Below, one piece after another: positions 54,206 through 63,356 of a stretch of DNA of 64,000 nucleotides (positions are counted from its first letter, which is position 1; each line of letters starts with the position of its first letter). Origin of the DNA: Leifsonia psychrotolerans (GTDB taxonomy: Bacteria; Actinomycetota; Actinomycetes; Actinomycetales; Microbacteriaceae); contig NZ_JACCFM010000001.1 of NCBI RefSeq assembly GCF_013410665.1, positions 2,852,001 to 2,916,000 of the forward strand. Reading direction: 5' to 3'. The notes beneath the pieces were generated by a model that did not search any database, was not told the DNA's origin, and saw only the letters and a list, made by a program, of their open reading frames with translations. Made by a program: the position numbers and the translations under genes.

Positions 54206-54937
54206 GTGGATTACGTAACAAAGAGATCTCGCCCCCGTTTGGCGAATGAGATTGTCGATGCGGTTAAATCACGGATCGATGGTGGGGACTACCCGCCAGG
54301 CTCACGCCTGCCCACAGAGGCTCAATTGGGTGACGAGTTCGCCGTATCGCGGGCGACGGTTCGCTCGGCGATCAAGGAACTCGCTGTCACCGGCCTTGTG
54401 GTGACTCGCCAGGGCCTCGGCAGCTATGTGCGCTCCATCCCTCGGGTGAAGGATGGCCTCGAGAAATTGGGCTCCATCTCCGACTCCATCCGTGCCAGCG
54501 GCAAGGAGCCCGGCATGGAATATGCGCGCCGACAGGTGCGCGCGGTGAGCGAAGATGAAGCCGTCAAAATGTCGCTCCCGACCGGAACCCAGATCGTGGA
54601 GCTTCGTCGCAAAATCACGGCGGACGGCGAAGTTGTCGCCTATTCGTTTGACCTGTTGCCGCTGTCGATTTTTCCCGATGACTTCGACCCTCGAGTCATG
54701 GAGGGCTCGATTTTCGCCTACTTCGAAGAGAAACTCGGGCATCACGCGAGCCTCGGAATCGCCGAGGTGCACGCCGTCGAATCCCGAAAGATCGGCTGGG
54801 GACCGGGCAGCAGCAACCATTCGCTGTTTATTTTGTTGGACCAGCTTCAGTATGCCGAAGACGGCCTGCTGCTCGGCTACTCACGCAGCTATTTCGTGGA
54901 GGGCGCGTACGCCTTCCTGCTGAAACGCACGAACTGA
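54206..54937 (+). CDS. GntR/HutC-family regulator
   Basis: 243 aa from the GTG at 54206 with AAAGG upstream. The frame is open further up, but the extra residues do not resemble the family. Winged helix LPTEAQLGDEFAVSRATVRSA, then a UTRA ligand domain (about 85-240, ending GYSRSYFVEGAYAFLLKR). It is divergent from the binding-protein/ABC/mtnK operon and so probably its repressor, with a phosphorylated or free sugar as inducer. Confidence 0.88.
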   Translation: MDYVTKRSRPRLANEIVDAVKSRIDGGDYPPGSRLPTEAQLGDEFAVSRATVRSAIKELAVTGLVVTRQGLGSYVRSIPRVKDGLEKLGSISDSIRASGKEPGMEYARRQVRAVSEDEAVKMSLPTGTQIVELRRKITADGEVVAYSFDLLPLSIFPDDFDPRVMEGSIFAYFEEKLGHHASLGIAEVHAVESRKIGWGPGSSNHSLFILLDQLQYAEDGLLLGYSRSYFVEGAYAFLLKRTN

Positions 54938-55096
54938 ACGGCATCCGAATCGGTGCACGTCGAAGACCGGCAGATAGGGCCCAAAGCGTTACCAGCGCTT
55001 CCGCCTCTGGCTTCGAATTGTCGATAGATTACAACGAACGGGCGGTCTCTCGGAGGCCCTCGATGTGCCCGCTGCTCTGATTGGGGAATTCGTCTC

Positions 55097-55465
55097 ATGC
55101 GAAAAATTCTGACTCTCACGGCCATCACCGCTCTCGCCCTCGCTCTCGGCGGCTGCGCGTCTAACCCCGGAGGCTCCGGTACCGACGCAACCGGATCGTG
55201 GGGCACAGTAGACGTTCAGGGCGAGCCCTCGCTCGATCTAGCCGAGGGTGGACAGCTCAGCGGCACCGATGGCTGCAACCGCCTCACCGGCACCTGGACG
55301 CAAGACGGCAACACCGTGAAATTCGGTCCGCTCGGCTCGACGATGATGGCGTGCGACGGGGTCAAGACCTGGTTGAATGCAGCGGAATCGGCTACCGTCG
55401 ACGGCTCTACGCTCACCATTCTCGGTGCGGACGGCGCAGAGATCGGCACGCTCAAGCGCAACTAG
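55097..55465 (+). CDS. META/HslJ-domain lipoprotein
   Basis: 122 aa with lipobox LGGC. The single META domain (about 30-120) contains GTDGCNRLTGTW and the second conserved Cys in MMACDG, which likely form a disulfide outside the membrane. The family includes E. coli HslJ, linked to novobiocin resistance and heat response; molecular function is unknown. The stop is 18 bp before the 17-bp tandem repeat. Confidence 0.87.
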   Translation: MRKILTLTAITALALALGGCASNPGGSGTDATGSWGTVDVQGEPSLDLAEGGQLSGTDGCNRLTGTWTQDGNTVKFGPLGSTMMACDGVKTWLNAAESATVDGSTLTILGADGAEIGTLKRN

Positions 55466-55483
55466 TCGTCGAGCCAACCCGTC

Positions 55484-55687
55484 GGTCGGCACACCCCGCC
55501 GGTCGGCACACCCCGCCGGTCGGCACACCCCGCCGGTCGGCACACCCCGTCGGTCGGCACACCCCGCCGGTCGGCACACCCCGCCGGTCGGCACACCCCG
55601 CCGGTCGGCACACCCCGCCGGTCGGCACACCCCGCCGGTCGGCACACCCCGCCGGTCGGCACACCCCGTCGGTCGGCACACCCCGCT
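55484..55687. repeat. 17-bp tandem repeat, 12 copies
   Basis: The unit GGTCGGCACACCCCGCC repeats 12 times without interruption. Variation is limited to the second-to-last or last base (gcc, gtc, gct). It directly follows the META lipoprotein gene and merges into the larger array. Confidence 0.95.
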
Positions 55688-57250
55688 GGTCGAGCCTGTC
55701 GAGACCCCGCGAGCCAACCCCGCAACGCAACACATGGATCTCGACACGCTCGATCAACGGATCGTCGACACCCGACCGCAGGATCTCGACACGCTCGATC
55801 AACGGATACGCGATCAACGCAACCCCGCGGGTCGGCACACCCCGCCGGTCAAGCACACCCCGTTGGTCGAGCTGGTCGGCACACCCCGCTGGTCGAGCAC
55901 ACCCCGCTGGTCGAGCCTGTCGAGACCCCGCGAGCCAACCCCGCAACGCAACACATGGATCTCGACACGCTCGATCAACGGATCGTCGACACCCGACCGC
56001 AGGATCTCGACACGCTCGATCAACGGATACGCGATCAACGCGACCCCGCGGGTCGGCACACCCCGCCGGTCAAGCACACCCCGCCGGTCGAGCACACCCC
56101 GCTGGTCGAGCCTGTCGAGACCCCGCGAGCCAACCCCGCAACGCAACACATGGATCTCGACACGCTCGATCAACGGATCGTCGACACCCGACCGCAGGAT
56201 CTCGACACGCTCGATCAACGGATACGCGATCAACGCGACCCCGCGGGTCGGCACACCCCGCTGGTCAAGCACAACCCGCCGGTCAAGCACACCCCGCCGG
56301 TCAAGCACACCCCGTTGGTCGAGCCTGTCGAGACCCCGCGAGCCAACCCCGCAACGCAACACATGGATCTCGACACGCTCGATCAACGGATCGTCGACAC
56401 CCGACCGCAGGATCTCGACACGCTCGATCAACGGATACGCGATCAACGCAACCCCGCGGGTCGGCACACCCCGCCGGTCAAGCACACCCCGCCGGTCAAG
56501 CACACCCCGTTGGTCGAGCCTGTCGAGACCCCGCGAGCCAACCCCGCAACGCAACACATGGATCTCGACACGCTCGATCAACGGATCGTCGACACCCGAC
56601 CGCAGGATCTCGACACGCTCGATCAACGGATACGCGATCAACGCGACCCCGCGGGTCGGCACACCCCGCTGGTCGAGCACACCCCGCTGGTCGAGCCTGT
56701 CGAGACCCCGCGAGCCAACCCCGCAACGCAACACATGGATCTCGACACGCTCGATCAACGGATCGTCGACACCCGACCGCAGGATCTCGACACGCTCGAT
56801 CAACGGATACGCGATCAACGCGACCCCGCGGGTCGGCACACCCCGCTGGTCAAGCACAACCCGCCGGTCAAGCACACCCCGCCGGTCAAGCACACCCCGT
56901 TGGTCGAGCCTGTCGAGACCCCGCGAGCCAACCCCGCAACGCAACACATGGATCTCGACACGCTCGATCAACGGATCGTCGACACCCGACCGCAGGATCT
57001 CGACACGCTCGATCAACGGATACGCGATCAACGCAACCCCGCGGGTCGGCACACCCCGCCGGTCAAGCACACCCCGTTGGTCAAGCGCACCCCGTTGGTC
57101 GAGCCTGTCGAGACCCCGCGAGCCAACCCCGCAACGCAACACATGGATCTCGACACGCTCGATCAACGGATCGTCGACACCCGACCGCAGGATCTCGACA
57201 CGCTCGATCAACGGATACGCGATCAACGGATACGCGATCAACGAAGGCCT
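55688..57250. repeat. Nested array of eight composite palindromic units
   Basis: Eight copies of a block marked by CACATGGATCTCGACACGC begin at about 55731, 55952, 56147, 56361, 56555, 56732, 56945 and 57141 (spacing 177-221 bp). Spacing differs mainly by whole 17/18-bp units of the GGTCAAGCACACCCCGCC type. Inside each block TGGTCGAGCCTGTCGAGA faces TCTCGACACGCTCGATCA (16 of 18 complementary), giving a strong cruciform or hairpin. Several frames stay open on both strands, but no codon-use or ribosome-site evidence supports a protein. Confidence 0.92.
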
Positions 57251-57394
57251 CACTGGGAGCCGGGTGGAAAAGCTCTGAATCATTACTGAACGTTTCGATT
57301 ATTCTCAGGGGCGAGCTGCTGCCGCTCTGGTAACCGAACGGCGGAAGGCTTAGCCTCAAAGAAAGCACGTGTTTCGCTGAGTGTGGAGGTCGCA

Positions 57395-57901
57395 ATGTCT
57401 ACTCATCCAACCGGTCGTCTCTCCCAACGCCCCGATGGGCTCTACCTGATGGTCGACCGCCTCTTCAACGCCCCGATCGAAGATGTCTGGTTCACGCTCA
57501 CCCGTCCGGCCGAGTTGGAGAAGTGGATCGGCACCTACACGGGGTCCCCGTCCACCGGCGCCGTGAAATTCTTGATGTCCGCCGAAGAAGACGCGCAGTG
57601 GGAGTACGTGAGCATTCTCGAGTGCTCTGCTCCGCATCGGTTTGCCTGCGATGTAGGCACCGGCGATGATGCCTGGCGGCTACTTGTGCATCTCGTGGAG
57701 GGCGACCACATGACCACACTCACTCTGGGGCAACGACTGCGCTCCAAGGACGAAGTAGCGACCGTCGGGCCGGGCTGGGATTACTACCTTGATCGGATGA
57801 TCGCGGCGCGTGCCGGCCAGCCCCTCCCCGAGTGGCAGCACTACTACCCGGCACACGCGCAATATTACAAAGAACTCGAGATGCCGAGCCCGTCGCACTG
57901 A
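57395..57901 (+). CDS. SRPBCC/AHSA1-domain protein
   Basis: 168 aa. The ATG at 57395 has GGAGG 6 nt upstream. A single START-like fold with the family opening VDRLFNAPIEDVWFTLTRP and ending in a long helix (GPGWDYYLDRMIAAR). Members bind hydrophobic ligands or assist Hsp90-like proteins. No specific role can be read. It begins 145 bp after the repeat array and is convergent with the sigma factor gene. Confidence 0.83.
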   Translation: MSTHPTGRLSQRPDGLYLMVDRLFNAPIEDVWFTLTRPAELEKWIGTYTGSPSTGAVKFLMSAEEDAQWEYVSILECSAPHRFACDVGTGDDAWRLLVHLVEGDHMTTLTLGQRLRSKDEVATVGPGWDYYLDRMIAARAGQPLPEWQHYYPAHAQYYKELEMPSPSH

Positions 57902-57931
57902 TCGCAGGCCGACTCGGCGGCGCCGTGACGG

Positions 57932-59182
57932 CTAGTTGAAAGGTGTGCACATCGGCGGCGGGGGCGACGTCGGGCGCGGAGTCGGCACGGGGAACACGGC
58001 CGGAGAATCGGTCGCCGGTGGCGTGTTCGGAACCGGGGTCACCGTGGGAACGGGCGTTACCGTGGGCGCAGGGGTCACAGTCGGAGCGGCTGTCGGCGTC
58101 TGAGTCGGTGCAGGAGTAACGGTCGGCGTCGACGAAACGGGTGGCGCCTCGGCCACGGCGGGATCGCTGGTCGTCGAATTCACCAACGCCGCCACGCCGA
58201 GAGCGACGCCCCCGGCCAGAACCACGGCCGCACCGACCACGACAACGGCGTTCCAGGCGCCACTGGTAGCGGCAACTCCCACCGCACGTCCGCCGAAAGC
58301 CGTCGTGACGACGGCCGGCGGCGGACCAACCGGGGCTGCCGCCATGAGCAATGACGACCCCTCTGATTGGCGCCACAACGTATACGCGGCGGCACCTCCT
58401 ACGCCGGCGGCAATGGGAAGCAGGATGAGGGCCAGACGCGAGCCCACCTCTTGGGCCTCAGTGGAGATAATCGCGCACCGGCTGCAGGAGAGCAGGTGCC
58501 CGTCGAGTCGGGTTTTCTCACGCACTCCGAGACCACCACGCGCGTGTCCGCCCAAGTGGTCGATCGTCCACCGGCAGTCCGAATTGGCCGGAACCGACGA
58601 GATGTGCGCCTGAATCCACGCCTGGCGGAGGCCCTCCCTCGCGCGGTACGTGAGGGCGGACACCGCGTTGGGCTTCATGCCGAGCAGCGGAGCGATCTGC
58701 TGCGCGCTCATGCTCTCAACTTCGCTGTACCAGAGCGCTTCCTGCCAACGCGTGGGGAGGCTGCGGAATGCGTTCGCGGTCAGACCGAGGTCAAGCGCAG
58801 CGAGCGAGGCATCTTCGAGAGTCGTCGGGTCGGCCAACTCATCGAGAACGTCGGATGACGCCTCTCGCGAGGACCGACCCCACGACGCAGCGGTGTTGCG
58901 GATCGTCGTGAAGAGGTAGGCCCGAAAGGCCGAGGTTGGACCCTTGCCCTCCTGGATGGAGTTGAAAATCTTGGTGAAGGCCTCCGCGACGATGTCGTCG
59001 GCGTCGATGTCGGAGGAGCATCCCTGCGCGACGGCGCGACCGGGGGCCGCGTGACGCTTCCAGAGCACGGCGAACGCGTCGCTTTGGCCTTTGCGGGTGA
59101 GTTCGACGAGCTCGATATCGCCCAGGGTCTCGGGGTTGCGCGCGAAAAGAGCGCGGCGAGGAGGCCGAATCGGAGGAACCAT
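57932..59182 (-). CDS. ECF-type sigma factor fused to zinc-finger, two TM helices and Pro/Thr tail
   Basis: 416 aa from the ATG at 59182; no clear Shine-Dalgarno. Sigma region 2 spans about 20-100 (DADDIVAEAFTKIF), and region 4 about 130-190 (LGMKPNAVSALTYRAREGLRQ). Then an anti-sigma-like HxxxCxxC motif (HLLSCSRC, 229-236), TM helices at about 246-268 and 311-335, and an exported tail of TPT/VTPAP repeats (350-410). In one chain it joins a promoter-recognition module and the zinc-binding/TM module normally found on a separate anti-sigma factor. Actinobacterial ECF groups with such C-terminal extensions are known. Target promoters are unknown. Confidence 0.85.
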   Translation of the reverse strand: MVPPIRPPRRALFARNPETLGDIELVELTRKGQSDAFAVLWKRHAAPGRAVAQGCSSDIDADDIVAEAFTKIFNSIQEGKGPTSAFRAYLFTTIRNTAASWGRSSREASSDVLDELADPTTLEDASLAALDLGLTANAFRSLPTRWQEALWYSEVESMSAQQIAPLLGMKPNAVSALTYRAREGLRQAWIQAHISSVPANSDCRWTIDHLGGHARGGLGVREKTRLDGHLLSCSRCAIISTEAQEVGSRLALILLPIAAGVGGAAAYTLWRQSEGSSLLMAAAPVGPPPAVVTTAFGGRAVGVAATSGAWNAVVVVGAAVVLAGGVALGVAALVNSTTSDPAVAEAPPVSSTPTVTPAPTQTPTAAPTVTPAPTVTPVPTVTPVPNTPPATDSPAVFPVPTPRPTSPPPPMCTPFN

Positions 59183-59311
59183 ATGTTCAAAAGTACCGGT
59201 CGCATCTAACAAGTGGGTGCGAAGACGCGTTCCAGACCGAGAATTACCCTCCGATTGAGAGACTTTTTCGTCGAATCCGCGCAAGGCGAAGGCCCGGCGG
59301 CGTGGCTGGCG

Positions 59312-59869
59312 TCAGTGCCAGATGCTTGGCGCCGCTACCCGAGTGGGTGGCAAAGTCACATCTGTGCTCCACTTCAGCAGCCAGTCCGGCACTCTCACCC
59401 CGGCTGGCGGTTCCCCCACGGCATCAAGCAATTCATTGATCGGCACGACCCCGCCGCTTCGCTTCAGAAAGCGCCCCCGGATGTAGCCGTGCGCGTAGAT
59501 CTCGGGCACACCATCGGCATCCGGTCGCACGAAGCGCTGCTCAACGTAGACGGCCTTCTCGTCGAAGCCGAGGATCCGCGACTCGATCGTGAACCTCTGC
59601 CAGATCTGCAACGACTTGCGAAAGCTGATCGTCTCGGAGACCACGACCGGATACCACCCCTTCTGGGCGAAAATCACCCAGACGCCGCTGCGTCGAAGCA
59701 TGTCGAACCGAGCGATGTCCATGATCGAGAGGTACACGCCGTTGTTCATGTGCCGCAGGATGTCCTGGTCGGTCGGCAGGGTCGTAAACCGCGTGCGGCA
59801 CACGTCATAGAGACCGAGCTTTGGGCCACGGCGCGAGAGGAACGTCTGGAGGAGGGTCCGAAAGAACAT
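59312..59869 (-). CDS. Hot-dog acyl-CoA thioesterase
   Basis: 185 aa from the ATG at 59869 with AGGG upstream. The 4HBT-type motif DQDILRHMNNGVYLSIMDIARFD holds the catalytic Asp region. The sheet region (VVVSETISFRKSL) and C-terminus match YbgC/4-hydroxybenzoyl-CoA thioesterase relatives. It hydrolyses an acyl-CoA of unknown identity. It is upstream of the sigma gene on the same strand, 129 bp apart. Confidence 0.85.
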   Translation of the reverse strand: MFFRTLLQTFLSRRGPKLGLYDVCRTRFTTLPTDQDILRHMNNGVYLSIMDIARFDMLRRSGVWVIFAQKGWYPVVVSETISFRKSLQIWQRFTIESRILGFDEKAVYVEQRFVRPDADGVPEIYAHGYIRGRFLKRSGGVVPINELLDAVGEPPAGVRVPDWLLKWSTDVTLPPTRVAAPSIWH

Positions 59870-59948
59870 ATGCACCCTGCGAGGCTAAGGGGAGCCCTGG
59901 AGTTTGCCGTTTTTATTGACGCAAGCCACAGTCAAGAACCTACGGGGC

Positions 59949-59979
59949 GCCCGCTGGTTGCCGTTGTGCACCAGCGGGC
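59949..59979 (-). terminator. Hairpin after antiporter gene
   Basis: gcccgctgg pairs with ccagcgggc (9 bp, 13-nt loop), 15 nt past the NhaC-type stop on the minus strand. No U-run follows. Confidence 0.5.
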
Positions 59980-59994
59980 ACCCGAGGCCGCGGA

Positions 59995-61485
59995 CTAGCC
60001 GAAGCTGATGAAGCCAAACACGATGTACAGCCCGAACGACAGCGCCGCGGCAATTCCGGCGTACGGCAGAATCGCGCCCATCAGGTTGAACGGCTTGATG
60101 CCGACGGCCTTTGAGGTGAGGATGATGCCGTCGCCGTAGAGGCAGGTCGTGCTGCCAAGTGCGGCGCCCGAGAAGATGGCCGAGGCGGCCAAGATCGGGT
60201 CGACGTTCATGGCGAGCGCGAGCGGGATCACGATGGGTGTGATGATGGCGGCGAGATCCCAGAACGAGCCCGTGGCGTAGGCATAGACACCGCAGACCAG
60301 GAAGACGATGGCCGGCAGCCAGGCACCGCTCATGAAGGGTTCGGTCGAGCTGATCACGAAGTCGGCCAGTCCGAGGTCGATGTTGATCTTCTGCACCATG
60401 AAGGCCAGAACCGAGAGCAGAATCACGAACAGCATGCTGGAGACGCCCGCAAATGCGGCATCCATGACCTGTTTGATGCTCATCTTGCGCTGAATGACGT
60501 AGAGCACGATGGCGACGAGAAGCGCGGCCGTCGTGCCCTTAAGCACATCGACCTCGGTCAGAATCGTGACGGCGACCATGGTGACGAGCGGAATCACGAA
60601 GTTGTACGGCAGCGCCCGACGCACCCGCGCGACGCCCGTCGCTTCGAGCACGGCGACAGAACCGGATGCCGCAGCCGGCCTGAGCACACCGTCGGCATCC
60701 GGGCCGAGTCTCCCACCGATGGGTAGCCCCCCAGCCTCAGCCGCGGCATCCTGACCGAGTTCTTCGGCCCGCTCCTCGGCGGTCATCGAGGCCGGGAACA
60801 CGTCCCCCGTGCGCTGGGCGCGCTCACTGTCTGTGCGCACCGAGCCGAGCATCGGAAAGACGCCGATCGCGACGAGCAGGCCGATCACGAGCATGATCCA
60901 GCCGAAGAAGATATACGGGATGGCCTGCAGGTAGGCGCCAAAACCCGAACCGTTGACCGTGACGCCTTCAGCTTCGAGCAGACCCGAGAAGAAGATCGCC
61001 CAGGTTGAGAACGGCACGATGACACAGATCGGCGCCGCCGTTGACTTCACCAGCATTCCCAGCAACGTGCGCGGTACGCCGTACCGGTCGGTGAGGTTCT
61101 TCATCGAGGTGCCCACCGCGAGGGCATTGAGGTAGTCGTCGACGAACATGACCACACCGAGGATGTAGGTGAGCACGAGCGACTTGCGTCGACTGTTCAC
61201 GAACCGCTCGGCCCAGACCGCGAAGTCATTCACCGCACCAGAACGTTCGAACAGCGTGATCAGAATTCCGAAGAGCACGACGACGGTGACCAACCACTGC
61301 AGGGTTTCGTCGCTCATCGAGGCGCCGACGAAGTGCACCCACGAGTCGAAGAAGCCGAAGCCGCCGAGAAGGACGCTGCCGACCACGGTGCCGCAGACGA
61401 GGGCCAGGAGGGTGCGCCGTGTGAACACGGCGACAACAAGGACACAAATTACCGGGAGGAGCGACAGCGCGCCGAAATCATTCAT
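59995..61485 (-). CDS. NhaC-family Na+/H+ antiporter-type transporter
   Basis: 496 aa with AAAGG 7 nt before the ATG. About twelve TM helices; conserved stretches include MFVDDYLNALAVGTSMKNLTDRYG and GSFWDLAAIITPIVIPLA. A charged 60-residue cytoplasmic loop rich in Ala/Glu/Gly (about 215-275) separates the halves. NhaC relatives exchange Na+ for H+ or carry organic substrates. The preceding co-directional amidohydrolase gene (79-bp gap) suggests substrate or product transport as an alternative. Confidence 0.85.
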   Translation of the reverse strand: MNDFGALSLLPVICVLVVAVFTRRTLLALVCGTVVGSVLLGGFGFFDSWVHFVGASMSDETLQWLVTVVVLFGILITLFERSGAVNDFAVWAERFVNSRRKSLVLTYILGVVMFVDDYLNALAVGTSMKNLTDRYGVPRTLLGMLVKSTAAPICVIVPFSTWAIFFSGLLEAEGVTVNGSGFGAYLQAIPYIFFGWIMLVIGLLVAIGVFPMLGSVRTDSERAQRTGDVFPASMTAEERAEELGQDAAAEAGGLPIGGRLGPDADGVLRPAAASGSVAVLEATGVARVRRALPYNFVIPLVTMVAVTILTEVDVLKGTTAALLVAIVLYVIQRKMSIKQVMDAAFAGVSSMLFVILLSVLAFMVQKINIDLGLADFVISSTEPFMSGAWLPAIVFLVCGVYAYATGSFWDLAAIITPIVIPLALAMNVDPILAASAIFSGAALGSTTCLYGDGIILTSKAVGIKPFNLMGAILPYAGIAAALSFGLYIVFGFISFG

Positions 61486-61564
61486 TGATCACCTTTGAGG
61501 GGACGGGAGTTGAGCCAGAGACCGCGCGGGTGCCAGGGGTGTCGGCCGCCGTGCGCGGGGTGCG

Positions 61565-63205
61565 TTACGGGAGAACTGCGTCGTCGGCGCGGTAAACGGT
61601 CGTGCCGTTCACCACCGTCGCGTGCACGGGCACGTCGATCAGTTCATCTGCTGACACCGTGAGCGGGTTGTCGTCCCACACGGCGAAATCTGCGGCGAAA
61701 CCGGGGGCGATACGTCCCAGGTCGTCGTCACCCTGGGCCTCGGCGGCCCAGGCGGTGAATCCGGCGAGCGTCTCGGCAGCCGTCAGTACCTGATCCGGCT
61801 CGAAGACGGGGGCATCCGGATTGCCGGGCGTGCGGCGCAAGCGCGCCCAGGCCATTCCGATGCGCGCGTCGAGCTGCGCGACGGGCCAGTCCGAACCGAG
61901 GGCGACGAGCGAGCCGGCGTCGAGCATGTCGCGCACGCGCCAGGCGAGTGCCGCGCGCTCCGGACCTAACCGGGCAGCCCAGGCGTCGGAGGCATCGGCC
62001 TTTCGCCACTGCAGGTGCAGGGGCTGAACGGATGCCGTAATGCCGGCCGCCGCCATCCGTGCTAGGTCGCGGTCGGCCAGGCATTCGAGGTGCTCGATGC
62101 GGTGTGGTGCCCGGCCGTGCTGCACGCCGGCCGCAATATAGGCGTCGATCGTCGTGCCGATGGCCCGGTCGCCGATGGCGTGGGTGGCGATTTGGAAGCC
62201 CGCGTCGCTATACCGGCGCACGACGCGTTCGAACTCGGTGGGGTCCTGCCAGAACGAGGCGAGGCCATCGCCCTGACTGTCTGGTTCGTAGAGCCAGCCG
62301 GTTCCGGTGTCGATCACCCCGTCGTTGAACAGCTTGATCAGGCCACCGCGCCAGCGCGCACCGTGCCGATCGCGCTGCGCCAGATAGGACCGGGTGCGAT
62401 CTTCGTCGTAGCCCGGATTGTGCGCCAGAGCCGTGACGATGCGCAGGGGCAGGCCGCCGCCCGTGGAGTCAACCTCGTCAAGCAGGTCGAGCGAGGCAAG
62501 ATTGCCGTCCATGATGCAGCCGCCGGTGACCCCGGATGCGCCGAGCTGGCCGAAAATCTCGCGCACGCGATCGACGGTCTGCGCGGTGGTGAGCGCAGGG
62601 GCCGCCTTGAGTACGAGGTCAAACGCCGAGTCCTCGCGCAGTTCACCGGTCGGGCGCCCGCTCGCATCCACCATGATCTCGGAGGTGTCGGTGAACGTGC
62701 GCGCACCCGTGATGCCCGCGGCCTGCAATGCAGCGCGACTGGCCAACGCGGTGTGCCCGTCAAAGAGCAGGAGGAGTGCCGGCAGCCCGCTCACGGCGTC
62801 GTCGATCGACTCGGCTGTCATGGGCAGCGAGCGAAAGAGATCATAGTCGAGGTTCCAGCCGCGCACCCACCCGTCACCGGCGCTGGAGCGCGCACGATCA
62901 GCCTCGGCACGCAGCAGCTCGAAAAAGCGGCGCGGATCTGTCACCCCACCGAAGTCACAGCCGGCGGCCAGCTCGATGCCCTGGATCGGGTGCAAGTGCG
63001 CATCGATCAGACCGGGTGTGACGGTGCGTCCGCCGAGGTCGGTCACGACCGTTGCGCCGCCGCGATACTCGGCGAGTGTGGCCGCGTCGCCGACAGCGAT
63101 GATGCGTCCGTCGCGCACAGCCACGGCTTCGGCGCGCGGGCGGCCGGGCGCCAGGGTGACGACGTTAGCATTGACAAGGATGGTGTCGGCGAAGCTGGAG
63201 CTCAT
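61565..63205 (-). CDS. YtcJ-like metal-dependent amidohydrolase
   Basis: 546 aa from the ATG at 63205; a GTG at 63226 is possible, since neither has an ideal ribosome site. Amidohydrolase superfamily: metal-binding DAHLHP near residue 70, later His residues in ATHAIGDRA and RIEHLE, and the catalytic Asp in GSDWPV. Cytosolic, no signal peptide. The substrate is an unidentified amide or cyclic compound. It probably forms an operon with the NhaC-type transporter and is divergent from a TetR regulator over an AT-rich palindrome. Confidence 0.87.
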   Translation of the reverse strand: MSSSFADTILVNANVVTLAPGRPRAEAVAVRDGRIIAVGDAATLAEYRGGATVVTDLGGRTVTPGLIDAHLHPIQGIELAAGCDFGGVTDPRRFFELLRAEADRARSSAGDGWVRGWNLDYDLFRSLPMTAESIDDAVSGLPALLLLFDGHTALASRAALQAAGITGARTFTDTSEIMVDASGRPTGELREDSAFDLVLKAAPALTTAQTVDRVREIFGQLGASGVTGGCIMDGNLASLDLLDEVDSTGGGLPLRIVTALAHNPGYDEDRTRSYLAQRDRHGARWRGGLIKLFNDGVIDTGTGWLYEPDSQGDGLASFWQDPTEFERVVRRYSDAGFQIATHAIGDRAIGTTIDAYIAAGVQHGRAPHRIEHLECLADRDLARMAAAGITASVQPLHLQWRKADASDAWAARLGPERAALAWRVRDMLDAGSLVALGSDWPVAQLDARIGMAWARLRRTPGNPDAPVFEPDQVLTAAETLAGFTAWAAEAQGDDDLGRIAPGFAADFAVWDDNPLTVSADELIDVPVHATVVNGTTVYRADDAVLP

Positions 63206-63291
63206 GCGCAGTCGGATGCCTTTCACAAAATACTGTGTCGATCGGCGCTGAACGCTGAGGTGAGCGCTTCATCGATACCGGGTTATTTAAT

Positions 63292-63304
63292 CTAATTAAA
63301 TTAG
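63292..63304. promoter_or_regulatory. AT-rich palindrome between amidohydrolase and TetR gene
   Basis: CTAATTAAATTAG is a perfect 6-1-6 inverted repeat 53 bp upstream of the TetR start, followed by CATAGTATG, whose TAGTAT resembles a -10 box. Likely TetR operator controlling both directions. Confidence 0.65.
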
Positions 63305-63356
63305 TGTCACCATAGTATGTCTGGTTCGACCACGACACGATCACGACAGGGAAAAA

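Noticed and set aside
55484..57250. CRISPR array
   Set aside because: Intervals between repeats are themselves repeats rather than unique spacers, unit size is 17/18 bp, and no cas genes are nearby.
55198..57333. Long open frames of 440-710 codons across the repeat array on both strands
   Set aside because: They arise because the short repeat units lack stop codons in several frames at once. The frames disagree with each other, have no ribosome site and give only repeat-derived peptides.
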